NCBI GenBank assembly: GCA_012845835.1
Contig: JABAKD010000008.1
Span: 5,750,775 to 5,814,774, forward strand
Reading direction: 5' to 3'
Source of the DNA: Undaria pinnatifida
Lineage: Eukaryota; Sar; Phaeophyceae; Laminariales; Alariaceae
Length of the DNA: 64,000 nt
Position numbers and translations under genes: made by a program. The notes under the pieces are model-generated. The model made no database searches and was not told the DNA's origin. It saw only the letters and a program-made list of their open reading frames with translations. Within the stretch, counting starts at the first letter, position 1. Each line of letters opens with the position of its first letter. Positions 12,301 to 22,255 of this stretch are shown here, piece by piece.

Positions 12301-15300
12301 GTTGCTGTGAGCTATAGCGCTGCGGTGGGGTGCTGGGCGGCGCGGAGCTGATTAGCCAAGCCCAAATCTCAGCTGATGAAACTTCGTCAAGTACAAAACA
12401 AATGGTGGGAACTAAAGAAAAGCTAAAGCTGGACCGTTCCGCAGGTAATGCACAGACGGCAAATTAGCGGCAAATGGTAGGAAGTTCAACTTACAAGACA
12501 AAAAGGAAGAAAAACCGCGTAAAAGTTCAAAGTAGTGTTGTTGGCAGAAAAAAAAATTGCAGGAAGCAGCTGAAAAGTCAAGAAACAACAAAACGAGGAG
12601 AAACAAAAATAATAAAGGCCGAGCAAGAAACCAAAGAAAAGCTGGACCGTTCCGCAAGTAATGCACGGAGGCGGTGTCGAAGTGGGACCCCCGGAGATGC
12701 TAGGGAGGTGCCATCCGAGCACTTTCAGAAAAAAGACCCAAGTAAGTCTATGCAGCAGTGGTAGTTTTTATAGGGCCGGTTGAACAAGGCCGGACCCCCT
12801 CTGTAATAATTCCTGTGAAATCACTTGGCACAGTTGGAAACAACGAGTAGTAGCAGTATGCGGAGTAGTGCCGGTTGCCTCGACAGTGCCGGTATTTCCG
12901 GCTGATGCCGGCGCTATTATTAACGCATACCAGGTACCTGGTAGGAGAGACCTACTTATATGCCTAACTAATATGGCGTCGTGTGAACGCTCCCGTGCAA
13001 GCGGGACAATTCGCCCTATTCTCAAAACAGTACGCTTACAACTCTCCGCTCTACCGCTAGCCACCCGGCCCCTAGCGACCGCACGCCCGTGCCACGCCCG
13101 CCCCACACATCAGCCCTCGGTGTCCCCGGCGACACAACGGCCGACGAGTCCCACCTCCGCGAGCGGGGGGCATGAAGAGCCTCTCCCGGGGACGGCTCAC
13201 GCTCTCCCCCGGAAGGTAGAGAATCGTAATAAAGTGCAAATCCCACCCAGCTCCTGGCGTACCACAGGTGTACCGCTGTGGTGCGTGCTGCCGTACTGCT
13301 GTGCTGCCGTTGTGGATTGGTCGGTACGTACTGATTGGTCGGTACGTACTGCTCCACTGCTGTTGTACTGCTGTGGTGGTGGGTTGGTCAGTGGGTGGGT
13401 GGTGGGTGGTGGGTGATTGTGGGTGGCGACCACAGTTCTCCCTACTATGCACAACCTCCTTATTTTTGCGTTTTGTTCCGACTTTCCAGTTCCTCTATGC
13501 AGTGCACCAACACCTACCTTCACCTACCTTCACATATTCCTGTGCGCATGCATAACCACTTCCGACAAAACCCACAATTTTCAATGGCACATGTTTCAAA
13601 TACATGCAGCACCTCAACCTCTTGGTACGGTCCATTACCTTCCCCTTCTCTTAATCACGTCCTTTTTGCGCAACTATTATTGTGGAGGGCCGGATCCTTG
13701 TACTGCTATACAGGATTCCCCTTCGGAGTCGTGTAATAATATACGAGGGTGACGCAAGATGTGATGTAAGAAGGCTCAAATCAACCTACAGCAGTAATTG
13801 AATACTCGTGTATCTATTTTTGTGTCATGGTTCGTAGGACACGGTTGGCTTTATAGCACTTTATCAGTGGGTCGACCTCTTTAGAATCGTACCCACGAAT
13901 TCGGGGACAATCTACTTGGAATTAGCGGGATCAAAATTGCAGTAGTTCATGAATGAGTTGTCGTGGTTTCCTACACAGAAAATAAAAACGAAGAAAAAGA
14001 CACCAAATTATGCTACGAACAGCACAGAACATTCGTGTAGTTGCCGGAACAGACAGGCCTCAGCAGCACCAGCACCAGCAGCGAAAGTGCCCAAAAGGTA
14101 AACATCTCAAGCACTCCAAATGTTTTCAACGGAGCGGGGGCTTTTCTGCTATTTTGATATTTGGTTCGTATGAGACACGGCTTTGTAGTTCGACGTTATA
14201 GCCCTGAGGACGTCTTTCAAAACGTACCTGGGGTATAAAAACCGTAGCGGCGGTTGCAAAGAAAATACCAATTGAGTACGTATAAGAACTGGCGGAAGCA
14301 ATCGACCAAAGTGTGGTAGCATAGCACACTTAGGGCCATTCCTAGGGCCGTTTTTAACGAACGCAAAATGTCGGGAATCCCGACAACGAACCGTGACATT
14401 TTCGCGAATCGTGACATTTGTCAGGAATCCGGACTCTTGAATCGTTTTGATATTTTCCATAAAAATTGATGTCAGGATTCCTGCCAAAAAACATTTCAGA
14501 ATTTCAAGATGTCAGGAATCGTCACATGTTGTCAGGACTCGTAATTTTTTTTGCGTTCGTTATTGACCGCCCTTACTAGCTACTGCTGTTACAGGCCAAA
14601 TCACACAGCACTCTGGCAGCAGGAAGGTAGCTGGGCCTAAAAAGTACAAGGCTTATGCACTCAAAACGATTTCGTCAATGGAACGGGAACGTAAATAGCA
14701 ACCACATGATACAACAACAAGCATCCGCAATAAAGCCAGCCTGAAGAAGGGGTATGAAGGGGTATACCAGGCAGTCAGTGTCACTCTGCGGTATAACTAC
14801 CGCGAACTGCTACTTGTAGCACTGGTATAACGTTGTAACGCCGCCTGCTTGCGCTTTTTGTGCAACGACTTTTCTTCGGGCAGGTGGTGATCGACTTCCA
14901 CGCCACCTGGTGCGGCCCTTGCAAGCGAGTCGCGCCATTCCTGGTGAAGCTGTCCGAAGCTATGGCCGACTCTGTGGTCTTTCTCAAGGTAACGCTACCC
15001 TCTTAATTTGTACATTGTATTTTCTAGTATCACGGAGGATGATGGTAACAAGGACCAAATATGGCTAGAAAAAATATGGCTAGAAAAAACAGGGGAATAT
15101 AGGTGTTTGTGTAAATCGTGGGTTCTGGCTACCATGGTCTTCTGTAATAGTGTATGATACTGGTATCTGGTGTGGGTATACGTGTAGTGGGTAGCCCCAT
15201 GTACCTGGCATGTATGCAATCCATAGTATGATGCGTTATATTTTGTACCAGTGCTAGGTATGTGTACTACCGAGTGAGCGTTTGGTGCCTATCTGCTATG

Positions 15301-17372
15301 TTGGCAGCTACAGGCCTGCTGAGCCGAGCGGTCGCGCGTATAAGGTGAAGGCTGCCGTATATCGTTTATCGTATTGCCGGTTTACCGAATTCCGGGACTA
15401 GCTTATTTTTTGGTCGTAGCGCGGTAAGTTCGCTCGTGAGTCCAGTCCAGCACGAACGCACGAATGGTTGCATGGTCAATTGCTACGTGGCCCTCGAATA
15501 CTGGGAGTAAGTAGAAACGGGTCGTGAAAATGGTTGTCTCACTGCTTACACCTGCCGGAGGCGTGAAAAAAAAATAGAGAAACGCCAGTAGCTGGGGATA
15601 TTGGAGGTTTACCCCTGCAGTTTTTTTTTTTTTGAATGCTCTTAGGGTTAGGGTTGGCGCATGCAAATGGAGCGTTTTGAACCTTAAAACCAAACAAAAA
15701 GTCAGAACCGAAGATTAGATAGGAATATTCACTCCTTTCGATTCGCCAAATATCCGCACGATGCCCCAACAGCCCGACGAAGTTTTTTTTCGCTGTTTTG
15801 GTTTCTCGATAAGTTTTGTTGTTTGCGGGTACTGTTGGTAAGCAACCCCCAAAAGGGGCTGCTTTTACTGTTTAGTGGATTTTTTTTTTCGCTTGGTTAA
15901 GCATGCTTTTAGGCAAGTTCATGATCAATGCAACTTTTTCAAAAGGTCATTTTTTTGCTGCTTATTGGTAGAGAAATAGAAGGCGTTTTCATGCCGGGAG
16001 TGGTTTAGAGCCCACGATTATAGCTACCCACGACCCTGAGCATGAGCAACTTTCTCAAAAGGCTGCCTTTTAATTGCTTATTTTGAGCCCACGATTATTA
16101 GTTACCCACCCTAAGCCTAAGCAACTTTATCAAAAGGTTGCCTCTTTGTTGCTTGTTGGTAGAGAAATAGAAGGCGTTTTCATGCCGAGAGTGGTTTAGT
16201 GCCCACGATTATAGCTGTCCACTCTAAGCCTAGCAACTTTCTCAGGTAGCTTTCTTGTTACAAGTAGAGAAATATGAGGCGTTTTCATGTCCGGAGTTGA
16301 AATAAAATAGTACCAAAAAAGCACCTAAGCATGAAAAAAGCACCAAAAGGCACCAAAATTCAATTGCTTTTTTAAGCGTGCTGATTTCGAACATAACTAT
16401 TTGGGGGTTTGAAATTATCGAGAAAAAAACGAATGCGAATTGCCCAAAAATGATACTCCACGCCCGAGCGAGGACGGACACCACGCCGACGACCGCAGCT
16501 GCCAGGGCCCCGTAGACGAGGCAGACAGAAGACATAAAGCAGATAATTCTTGGACCTGCCGCTGGTGCCATTCAATGCAGCCTCCATCACCGCAGCCGAA
16601 ACTCTGGCCCGTGGTCCGTCGTCCCTGATCGAATTGAGTGCTGCTGTACAACCTAAAATTGTGCGTTCCAGCAAATGATGACGTTGTTTGGCCAGCACCT
16701 GTACTTGATCCAGCCTCAATCTCGCCCTTCAGGACACCGGTGCCCTTGTAGCAGCAGGGTATGGTCGGCTAGTTGTGTGGGCGCACTCCACTCTTTTTTC
16801 GGGGCTAGGCGTCGCCTCTCCCGCAGCTGGATAGTACATTAGTGTTGGCGTCCCACCTCGACCGTTGATTTTTGAGTTTAGCTTTTACGTTTCAGGCGTT
16901 TGCTGCGTTTGGATACCCTCCCCTTTCCCCCCCCCCCAAAAGCGAAATTCTGCTTGGTTTTTAGGGTCTGTTTTCAGCTTCGGTATTTAGCGTTTGTATG
17001 GGCCCTTACAGCTAGTGTACAGAGCTCTACAGCAGGCCTGGCCATCTGCATTAAGTTGATACCAGCTACATACTGCATCGGGCCTGGCGGTCAATCTATG
17101 ACACCTGGTCCGTTTGTTGGGAATGGTGAGTATGGAGTTTTTTTTGTTTTCCTTTCGGTCGTGTGTTCCTTAGCGACGCCCTCTCCTCACTCACCCCGCG
17201 CTTCCTAAAATCGCCGCCTCAGGTGGATGTCGACGAGCACTCGGAAGCTTCCGAGAAGTACGAGATCGAGGCCATGCCTACCTTCAAATTCATCAAAAAC
17301 GGTGTCGTCTTGGACACCATCACCGGCGCCGACGAGGCTAGCATCGAGGCTGCCGCGAACCAGCACAAGTAA
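6341..17372 (+). CDS. Thioredoxin (h-like, cytosolic), three exons
   Basis: Exons 6341..6409, 14884..14988 and 17223..17372 join in phase 0 into a 107-residue protein, the usual length of a single-domain thioredoxin. The active site WCGPCK is at residues 32-37, after the conserved strand VVIDFHAT. The cis-proline motif EAMPTFKF (Pro77) and the final Ala-rich helix are both present. The protein reduces disulfides of target proteins through the two active-site cysteines and is itself recycled by a thioredoxin reductase. There is no N-terminal extension, so no plastid or mitochondrial targeting is predicted; a cytosolic h-type is likely. The ATG at 6341 gives a standard thioredoxin N-terminus. 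Odd feature: the first 23 codons are cut off from the catalytic exon by an 8.47-kb intron full of transposons. Intron 2 is 2.2 kb. Confidence 0.9.
7205..7233 (+). repeat. Interstitial telomere-like repeat (TTAGGG)n
   Basis: Three consecutive GGGTTA-type units plus degenerate flanking units lie in a G-rich tract inside thioredoxin intron 1. A shorter trace (two units) occurs near 15645. A related G-rich stretch with degenerate units lies at about 52370-52410. Confidence 0.7.
7894..9549 (+). mobile_element. Non-autonomous hAT-like element with 8-bp target duplication
   Basis: The ends are CAGGGCTTTTCACGGGTC and its inverted complement, flanked on both sides by the 8-bp direct repeat ACAAAATC (7886-7893 and 9550-9557). 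The second copy of element A has a single ACAAAATC at this point (49505 region), which is the unoccupied site. An 8-bp duplication with CAGGG ends is typical of the hAT superfamily. The 1656-bp interior has no transposase. It consists of GGGTC/GACCC arrays at both ends and a duplicated CAG-rich middle. It inserted into element A, which itself lies in thioredoxin intron 1. Confidence 0.8.
8370..8980 (+). repeat. Diverged tandem duplication with CAG tracts inside the hAT-like element
   Basis: Two units of about 310 bp (8370-8640 and 8690-8965) share a start TCATACCAGTACGAAATGT, a variable (CAG)n tract and an end around GGCTGCTTGCCGGGGC. A (GTA)n run separates them. The CAG tract is longer in the second unit. 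Confidence 0.7.
10599..11803 (+). repeat. About 1.2-kb insertion in the right end of element A, made of diverged tandem units
   Basis: The intact copy reads ...CGTACTTTCGC at this point. Here 1.2 kb is inserted after CGTAC, with a possible 3-bp TAC duplication. The insert holds about four diverged units with shared blocks such as CTGTACGGACGC, GTGTCAACA and CAGCTGTGCC, near 10740, 11085, 11340 and 11515. No terminal inverted repeat or coding region is seen, so its class is unknown. Confidence 0.5.
12075..12760 (+). repeat. Diverged tandem repeat sharing AAAGCTGGACCGTTC
   Basis: Units near 12100, 12425 and 12640 share the block AAAGCTGGACCGTTC followed by an AGGCGGTGTC segment and a CCGAGC..TTC..AGAA tail. 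They lie downstream of element A in thioredoxin intron 1. No coding function is seen. Confidence 0.5.
14344..14573 (+). mobile_element. MITE-like inverted-repeat element
   Basis: The outer segments AGGGCCGTTTTTAACGAACG (left) and CGTTCGTTATTGACCGCCCT (right) are imperfect inverted repeats sharing AACGAACGCAAAA. The 230-bp interior has several copies of GTCAGGAATC or GTCAGGACTC-type decamers in both directions. No open frame is convincing. It lies about 300 bp upstream of the thioredoxin catalytic exon. Confidence 0.5.
15905..16290 (+). repeat. Tandem repeat in thioredoxin intron 2
   Basis: Three to four diverged units share GCAACTTTCTCAAAAGG, TAGAGAAATAGAAGGCG, TTTTCATGCCG and GCCCACGATTATAG blocks. 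They lie between thioredoxin exons 2 and 3 with no coding potential. Confidence 0.6.
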
Positions 17373-19609
17373 AACAAATGAGGACTAGGCTGCTCGAATT
17401 TCAAAGGCCTCCGCTTTCCTTTATTGCGGGGTGCGGGGAAGAGGCGGGAGAACGGATCGGGGGGGGGGGGGGGGGGGGGGTCGTTCTGCTGGGGGTTGTA
17501 GAAGAGGGAGCGGGAGGGGGGGGGGGGTATGCTACGGTGCTGCCTGTCAACAACACGAGGAACTTTGCTTTTGTTTTTTGGTGCGGTTTGTGGGCCGTTT
17601 GTATGCAGTTTTATATGCGGCGGCGGAGGCGGGGTACGATAATATTGCGTTAGCAGGAGTTCGTTCACACGCGCACGTGCCTCACACCCGATGCGATGGG
17701 TGTGACAGAGCGATACTGTGTCTATCTGCTGGAGGCATGCTTGAGGATTGGCCTCCATGAGTTGGGGAGCGAGAAGCTCCGTGGTTTGTTCATGAGAGAA
17801 GAATGGGGGGTGGGGAGAGGGGGGCGATGTGGATATACGACATACCTGGTACGTGTGTAGTGTAGTACTTCTGGCGCTGTTCTCGATGCAACCCATGTAC
17901 ATGGGGGGGAGGAGTAAAGGCCGTGCTGTCGGCCGCTCCGTAGATTTTTTATTTTTGAAGCCCGTGACTGCTGTTGCTGCTGCTGTTGTGCTTGTTTCTA
18001 GCCACTCAAAAATCTATGTGTGGCAAGGCTTCGGCGTCGCTGGTCGCGTTCGAAGCTTTTCTTCGAACCGAACAGGGGACGGACGAACACACTCGCTTTC
18101 TTCAAGTGCGTGTAATCGACCAATGCGAGCACAAGCGCGGCATGGTATCATGTTGCTTGCGGTGGGTCGCGCCATCGTACTGGGCGAGGGAGGGGGGCAG
18201 AGTATGGGCGATAACGGTAGTAACGAACACTTTATTTTCTGTCATAGCCATGTCATAGCCATGACAATACCATTTTTTTGTTACCGCCGTAGGTAGCGGG
18301 TAGGGTAGGGCAGGGACGAAGAGAGCCCGGCGCTATCGTCGAGGGGGGAAAGGGAGGAGGAGTAATATGCTGAAGGGACGGGGGGGGGGGGGTAGTATTT
18401 GCCCGCGGTAGATGATCGACATGTTCCTCTTCCATCGCTCGCCTCGTGACGTGCTTCAAGCCGTCGGTCGTATAGGGTTGTCTTTTCGATCCATTTTTTT
18501 GTTCGGCGTGTACTGAGCAATCCGCACCGACTGAGTAGGCGGCCTCCAGCTGTCAGGATGGCGCCACCTACCTCGATAGGAGTTTTTCACCTATTAATTT
18601 GCTGTCACCCAATGATTTACCGAAGTAAATAAAACCAGGTAACTAGAACGCCCGTAGCTGCGTGATTCGACGCCCTGTTGTTGATGATGCCTGAGCCGTG
18701 CTTGTCTACTACCCGATATTTTTGTCGTTTTTTTGGTGACGACCGGGGCCATGTGTTTGCGATGAACTTGACGGGACGACTGCTACTATTAATAATTAAT
18801 TGATGGTTATTCCGATTCAAGAGAAAAGCGTTTGCCTTCGTTGGCGGTTATTGCTGTGGGGGATGGTTATGGTAAGTGAATGGTGGGGATGCGCTGGGCT
18901 GGACACTGCTGACAGCTTTAACTGCCGGCCTTGCAGCAAGGTCGACTTGCTTGTCACTTGTCATTTTGTGTCATGTATGTGCATGGTGAATGCGTGGAAT
19001 TTGCATGCGCATGCACGTGTACGTACGGGACATACCTAGGAAAAGGAAGCTCGGTCGGGGGACAAATATTTTGGACAAAAATAATAAATCTGGGCAGCGT
19101 CTACTCCACTTCATCGTAGAGGTGGGGCAGATGCGGGGGGACTTTCACACATTTTTGCCAAAATTTTAGCTGGATGAAGCCTGCTGTTTTTGTCATGTAC
19201 ACATCTGGCCGAACGCGAGGGCCAAAAAAAAGAAATCCAACATTTTCGGGCAGCGTGGAGCTCGTGTATGACCATGAACTGGCAAAAATGCACTCACACA
19301 GCAGATTCTAGAAGCACGACAGATTTGAGCATCACAGAGCCCATCTATATGGCATAAAACTGGCGAAAGGCGCGATTACTGCAGCATTTCGGATTATTTG
19401 AGTAGCATAGAGGCCGCCAAGCATGACATAAAACTAACGAAATCCAAATATTACACCAGCATGCCAACAATTTAAGGCAGGATAACTTTTTAGCCTGCTT
19501 CGTATATGACACAATATAATATTGCAACACTCCGCCCTCCTCTCACCGGTTATACGATAGTATACTTTCTTGATAAACTACATCATCAGATATCTGATGC
19601 ATTTATTTC

Positions 19610-19850
19610 CTTCCACAGCTGTCAGATTTTTGTCCCCCTCAAAAACGGGTCTTAAAGTTTCCGCGCACAGACTGACTAACATCACCCTGTTGACCCTGAT
19701 AGCTACACTGCTGTTGTTGTAGTTCCAAGGGGAGTCGCCGACCCGTAATACGCGCGATCGGAGTATTACACTCACAGCTTGCAAAGATGAGTTTCGACAA
19801 AATCTTCGATCTCACGGCTGGAGGTGTATTTTTATTTTTATAATACATAC
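19610..19850 (+). repeat. Dispersed MITE-like family, copy at 19.6 kb
   Basis: This copy runs from a GTCAGATTTTTGTCCCC block through GTTTCCGCGCACAGACTGA to a 3' end with GATGAGTTTCGACAAAATC, a CGATCTCACGGCTGGAG block and an AT-rich tail. The same arrangement recurs in inverse orientation at 46165..46390. Its 3' end recurs at about 45690..45790 and, amplified, at 37758..38215. No protein is encoded. Confidence 0.55.
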
Positions 19851-20030
19851 CTGGTACCTGGGGCTACATAGTGGAGGAGGAGTGTATTTCTATTTTTTTA
19901 TAATGTACTGCTGCTGCTGTTGTTGCTGTATGGTACGGTTTTTACGTGTTTGCGCTTTTGTAAAATTTGACTATAATAATAACGATCATTTCTATTCCCC
20001 ACGGGCGCCTTACCAACTTGGCTAGACTCT

Positions 20031-20589
20031 GTTAAGATACGGCCTCGAAAGGCCTGTAGGTATCCGAATTTGAGATCATTTGGATGGGTTTCGTATGATA
20101 AGGTTGGCGGTTTATATTCGGGGAAGTTAGGAATTAGATCGGAGGCACGCGCCTCCGATCTCAGAAGCTATCCCGGGCTCTGGTGGAAACGAATAAAGCT
20201 ACATCTCTACGAAGGAACGAAAGTGAGTACTCCGAGGACCTACCCAATTGGCAGACCTGCAGGGGGCACTCTGTGTCCCCCACCTATTAATTTAACAAGT
20301 GGCGTCGTCGGCAGGACAGTCTTGTTAAATTAATAGGTGGGGGACACAGAGTGCCCCCTGCAGGTCTGCCAATTGGGTAGGTCCTCGGAGTACTCACTTT
20401 CGTTCCTTCGTAGAGATGTAGCTTTATTCGTTTCCACCAGAGCCCGGGATAGCTTCTGAGATCGGAGGCGCGTGCCTCCGATCTAATTCCTAACTTCCCC
20501 GAATATAAACCGCCAACCTTATCATACGAAACCCATCCAAATGATCTCAAATTCGGATACCTACAGGCCTTTCGAGGCCGTATCTTAAC
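20031..20589. repeat. Perfect 269-bp inverted repeat with 21-bp spacer
   Basis: The left arm 20031-20299 (starting GTTAAGATACGG) and right arm 20321-20589 (ending CCGTATCTTAAC) are reverse complements with no mismatch that I could find. They are separated by 21 bp. Each arm contains a smaller palindrome, GATCGGAGGCACGCGCC and its complement. The same 80-codon open frame therefore appears on both strands, but it resembles no known protein. A transcript would fold into a long double-stranded hairpin. It may be a foldback element or a recent palindromic duplication. Confidence 0.85.
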
Positions 20590-21767
20590 ACTAGCCCACC
20601 CTGATGAGTCGCATATGCAGAAATATGGGAGATTCGGGGAAACTCCGGTTCTACGAACTAGACCATGAGTCGAAGATGCGGCTCCTCAAACCCCACTCCC
20701 ACACCTCTAACCGTCTGGCTATGGAGCCAGGAACACGCGAAGAAAAGCAGTAGAAAGAAAAGCAGACCCTACAGCAAGGCAATAGTCACCCATCAAAAAC
20801 TTGCCGCATGCCGCCGGCGTGGCGGGGGGGCAGAAAAGGCTCTAGAACCTGCCGCATGCCGCCGGTGTGGCGGGGGGGGGGCAGGAAAGGCTCTACGGTA
20901 AATCAACCACAGAAAAGGTACTATGGCGAGGCGAGCCCTCGTCGATATAGAGGGGGACACAGGCGCTAATACAAGGGAGAAGTCATGCGAAAAACCTCCC
21001 GCGGGCCATCGGCAAGGCGGGGGGTTAGACGAGGAAACGATCCAGTGTTTGCTCGCGATAAGAGCGGGCGCTCTGTCCTTTTTTCCATCAAGGAGGAGTC
21101 GACAAGATTAGCTACCTCGTCTCCCTTCTCCAAGAGACATAACGGAAGAGAGCCTCCTCGGGTAAAAATATTATTGCCTTGCCCGAGCCCCGCTCCAGAA
21201 GACGCCCACAGGGTTTACGGACCCTGCTTCGTCTTTTAACACGCTAACCCACGTGTTTCGGGCTACGTCTGCCCCAGTGGCACAGGAAGAAGATCCGACA
21301 CTGCGCGACGGGCCAGTGGTGACTCCACGGCCTCCAGCCTGATCAGCTGGACGCTATTCCCGTAATTTTACGGAAGAATCGCGCCTCTCGTCAAGCAGAA
21401 ACAGCTCAGAGCCCCTGCCCCTTTGGGCGCAGTTGGAGCAGTTTTCTTGCGATTATACGCCAAAAAGCGAAGAGGCCACGACGCGAGAAACCGTGGGTTC
21501 GGACTCGCGTCGTGCTCCCGAGGCCTGGTGTTCCTGAGGGGGACACTACAGGCCCAAAGAGCCGAGGACTGGTGTTCCCAGACGGGGACATTACAGACCC
21601 AAATGCCCAAAGAGGCTACCGACGGGTTGGCACCGTCGGTGTTGGACTCTTTTTCGGGTGTAATGAGGGCGGCTTCTTACGAGTTTCCGCCAGCGAGTGA
21701 GGAGGACCCGAGGCGAGAAACCCCAGGTCCCCACCTATTAATTTAACAACTCCATAAAATAAATATC

Positions 21768-21804
21768 GGTCGGTGTGGCAGGGATTGAACCTACGTTTAC
21801 CGAC
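21768..21804 (-). pseudogene. tRNA 3'-half-like fragment
   Basis: On the minus strand a five-pair T stem (GTAGG/CCTGC) encloses the loop TTCAATC and is followed by an acceptor-like CACACCGACC. I could not find a matching 5' acceptor strand, D arm or anticodon arm within 80 nt upstream, so this is at best a tRNA fragment or SINE head. The region just beyond it is AT-rich. Confidence 0.25.
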
Positions 21805-22255
21805 AATTCGCAAAAAATAATTTGCAAATTTACGCTAAAAAAATGCAGAAATTGCTGCTACTATTAAATATGTAAATTTGAAAGGCAAATCTACACAGAT
21901 ACACGGAGCGAGAAAAATATACATAGAGCCGAATTAGACAACGACCACGTTATACGGTTGGTCAGCGTCTTCCCGACCCTTGAATCACCTCTGTGGTTGG
22001 TCAAGTACACCCGACAAATACTATGTAGGCGCTGGGAAAACAGAGCAAGAAAACATGGTCCGTCGAAGCCTTGAACTTCTACAATATCATTCTACTTCTA
22101 CCACATCGCTGTAGATTCTAAACGCCTGTTTCCCTGCACAAAAATCCCTCCATATATTGTTGAAAACTTTCGTCCGACAATCCGCCGCACCTTTTTGACA
22201 TCAGAGGGAAGACTCTCTTGAGGCCGCACAGCGAGAGCCAGCTTCCCGGAACTCC

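Larger units (their letters stand above)
6410..14883 (+). other. 8.47-kb first intron of the thioredoxin gene, a transposon landing zone
   Basis: The donor GTGAGT at 6410 and acceptor CAG at 14881-14883 bound an intron about 120 times longer than the exon before it. It holds an interstitial telomere-like repeat (7205..7233), element A (7782..11820) carrying two further insertions, tandem repeats at 12075..12760 and a MITE at 14344..14573. No conserved thioredoxin segment is missing between the flanking exons, so no exon is expected inside. The open frames within it look like chance or element-derived sequence. Confidence 0.75.
17373..22255. other. 4.9-kb intergenic region between thioredoxin and mnmG
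   Basis: The stretch holds poly-G runs at about 17460-17480 and 17517-17527 just after the thioredoxin stop, a MITE-family copy at 19610..19850, the large palindrome at 20031..20589 and a tRNA-like fragment near 21768. The 20590..21760 stretch has no recognisable gene. The mnmG promoter should lie between about 21850 and 22255, which is AT-rich up to about 22000. No other gene is supported. Confidence 0.5.

Noticed and set aside
20070-20550. Identical 87-residue frames on both strands as genes
   Set aside because: They are the two arms of the palindrome and resemble no known protein.
20600-20660. CTGATGAGTCG, resembling a hammerhead ribozyme core
   Set aside because: The second core strand CGAAAC is missing, and the required stem II and flanking helices cannot be formed convincingly.
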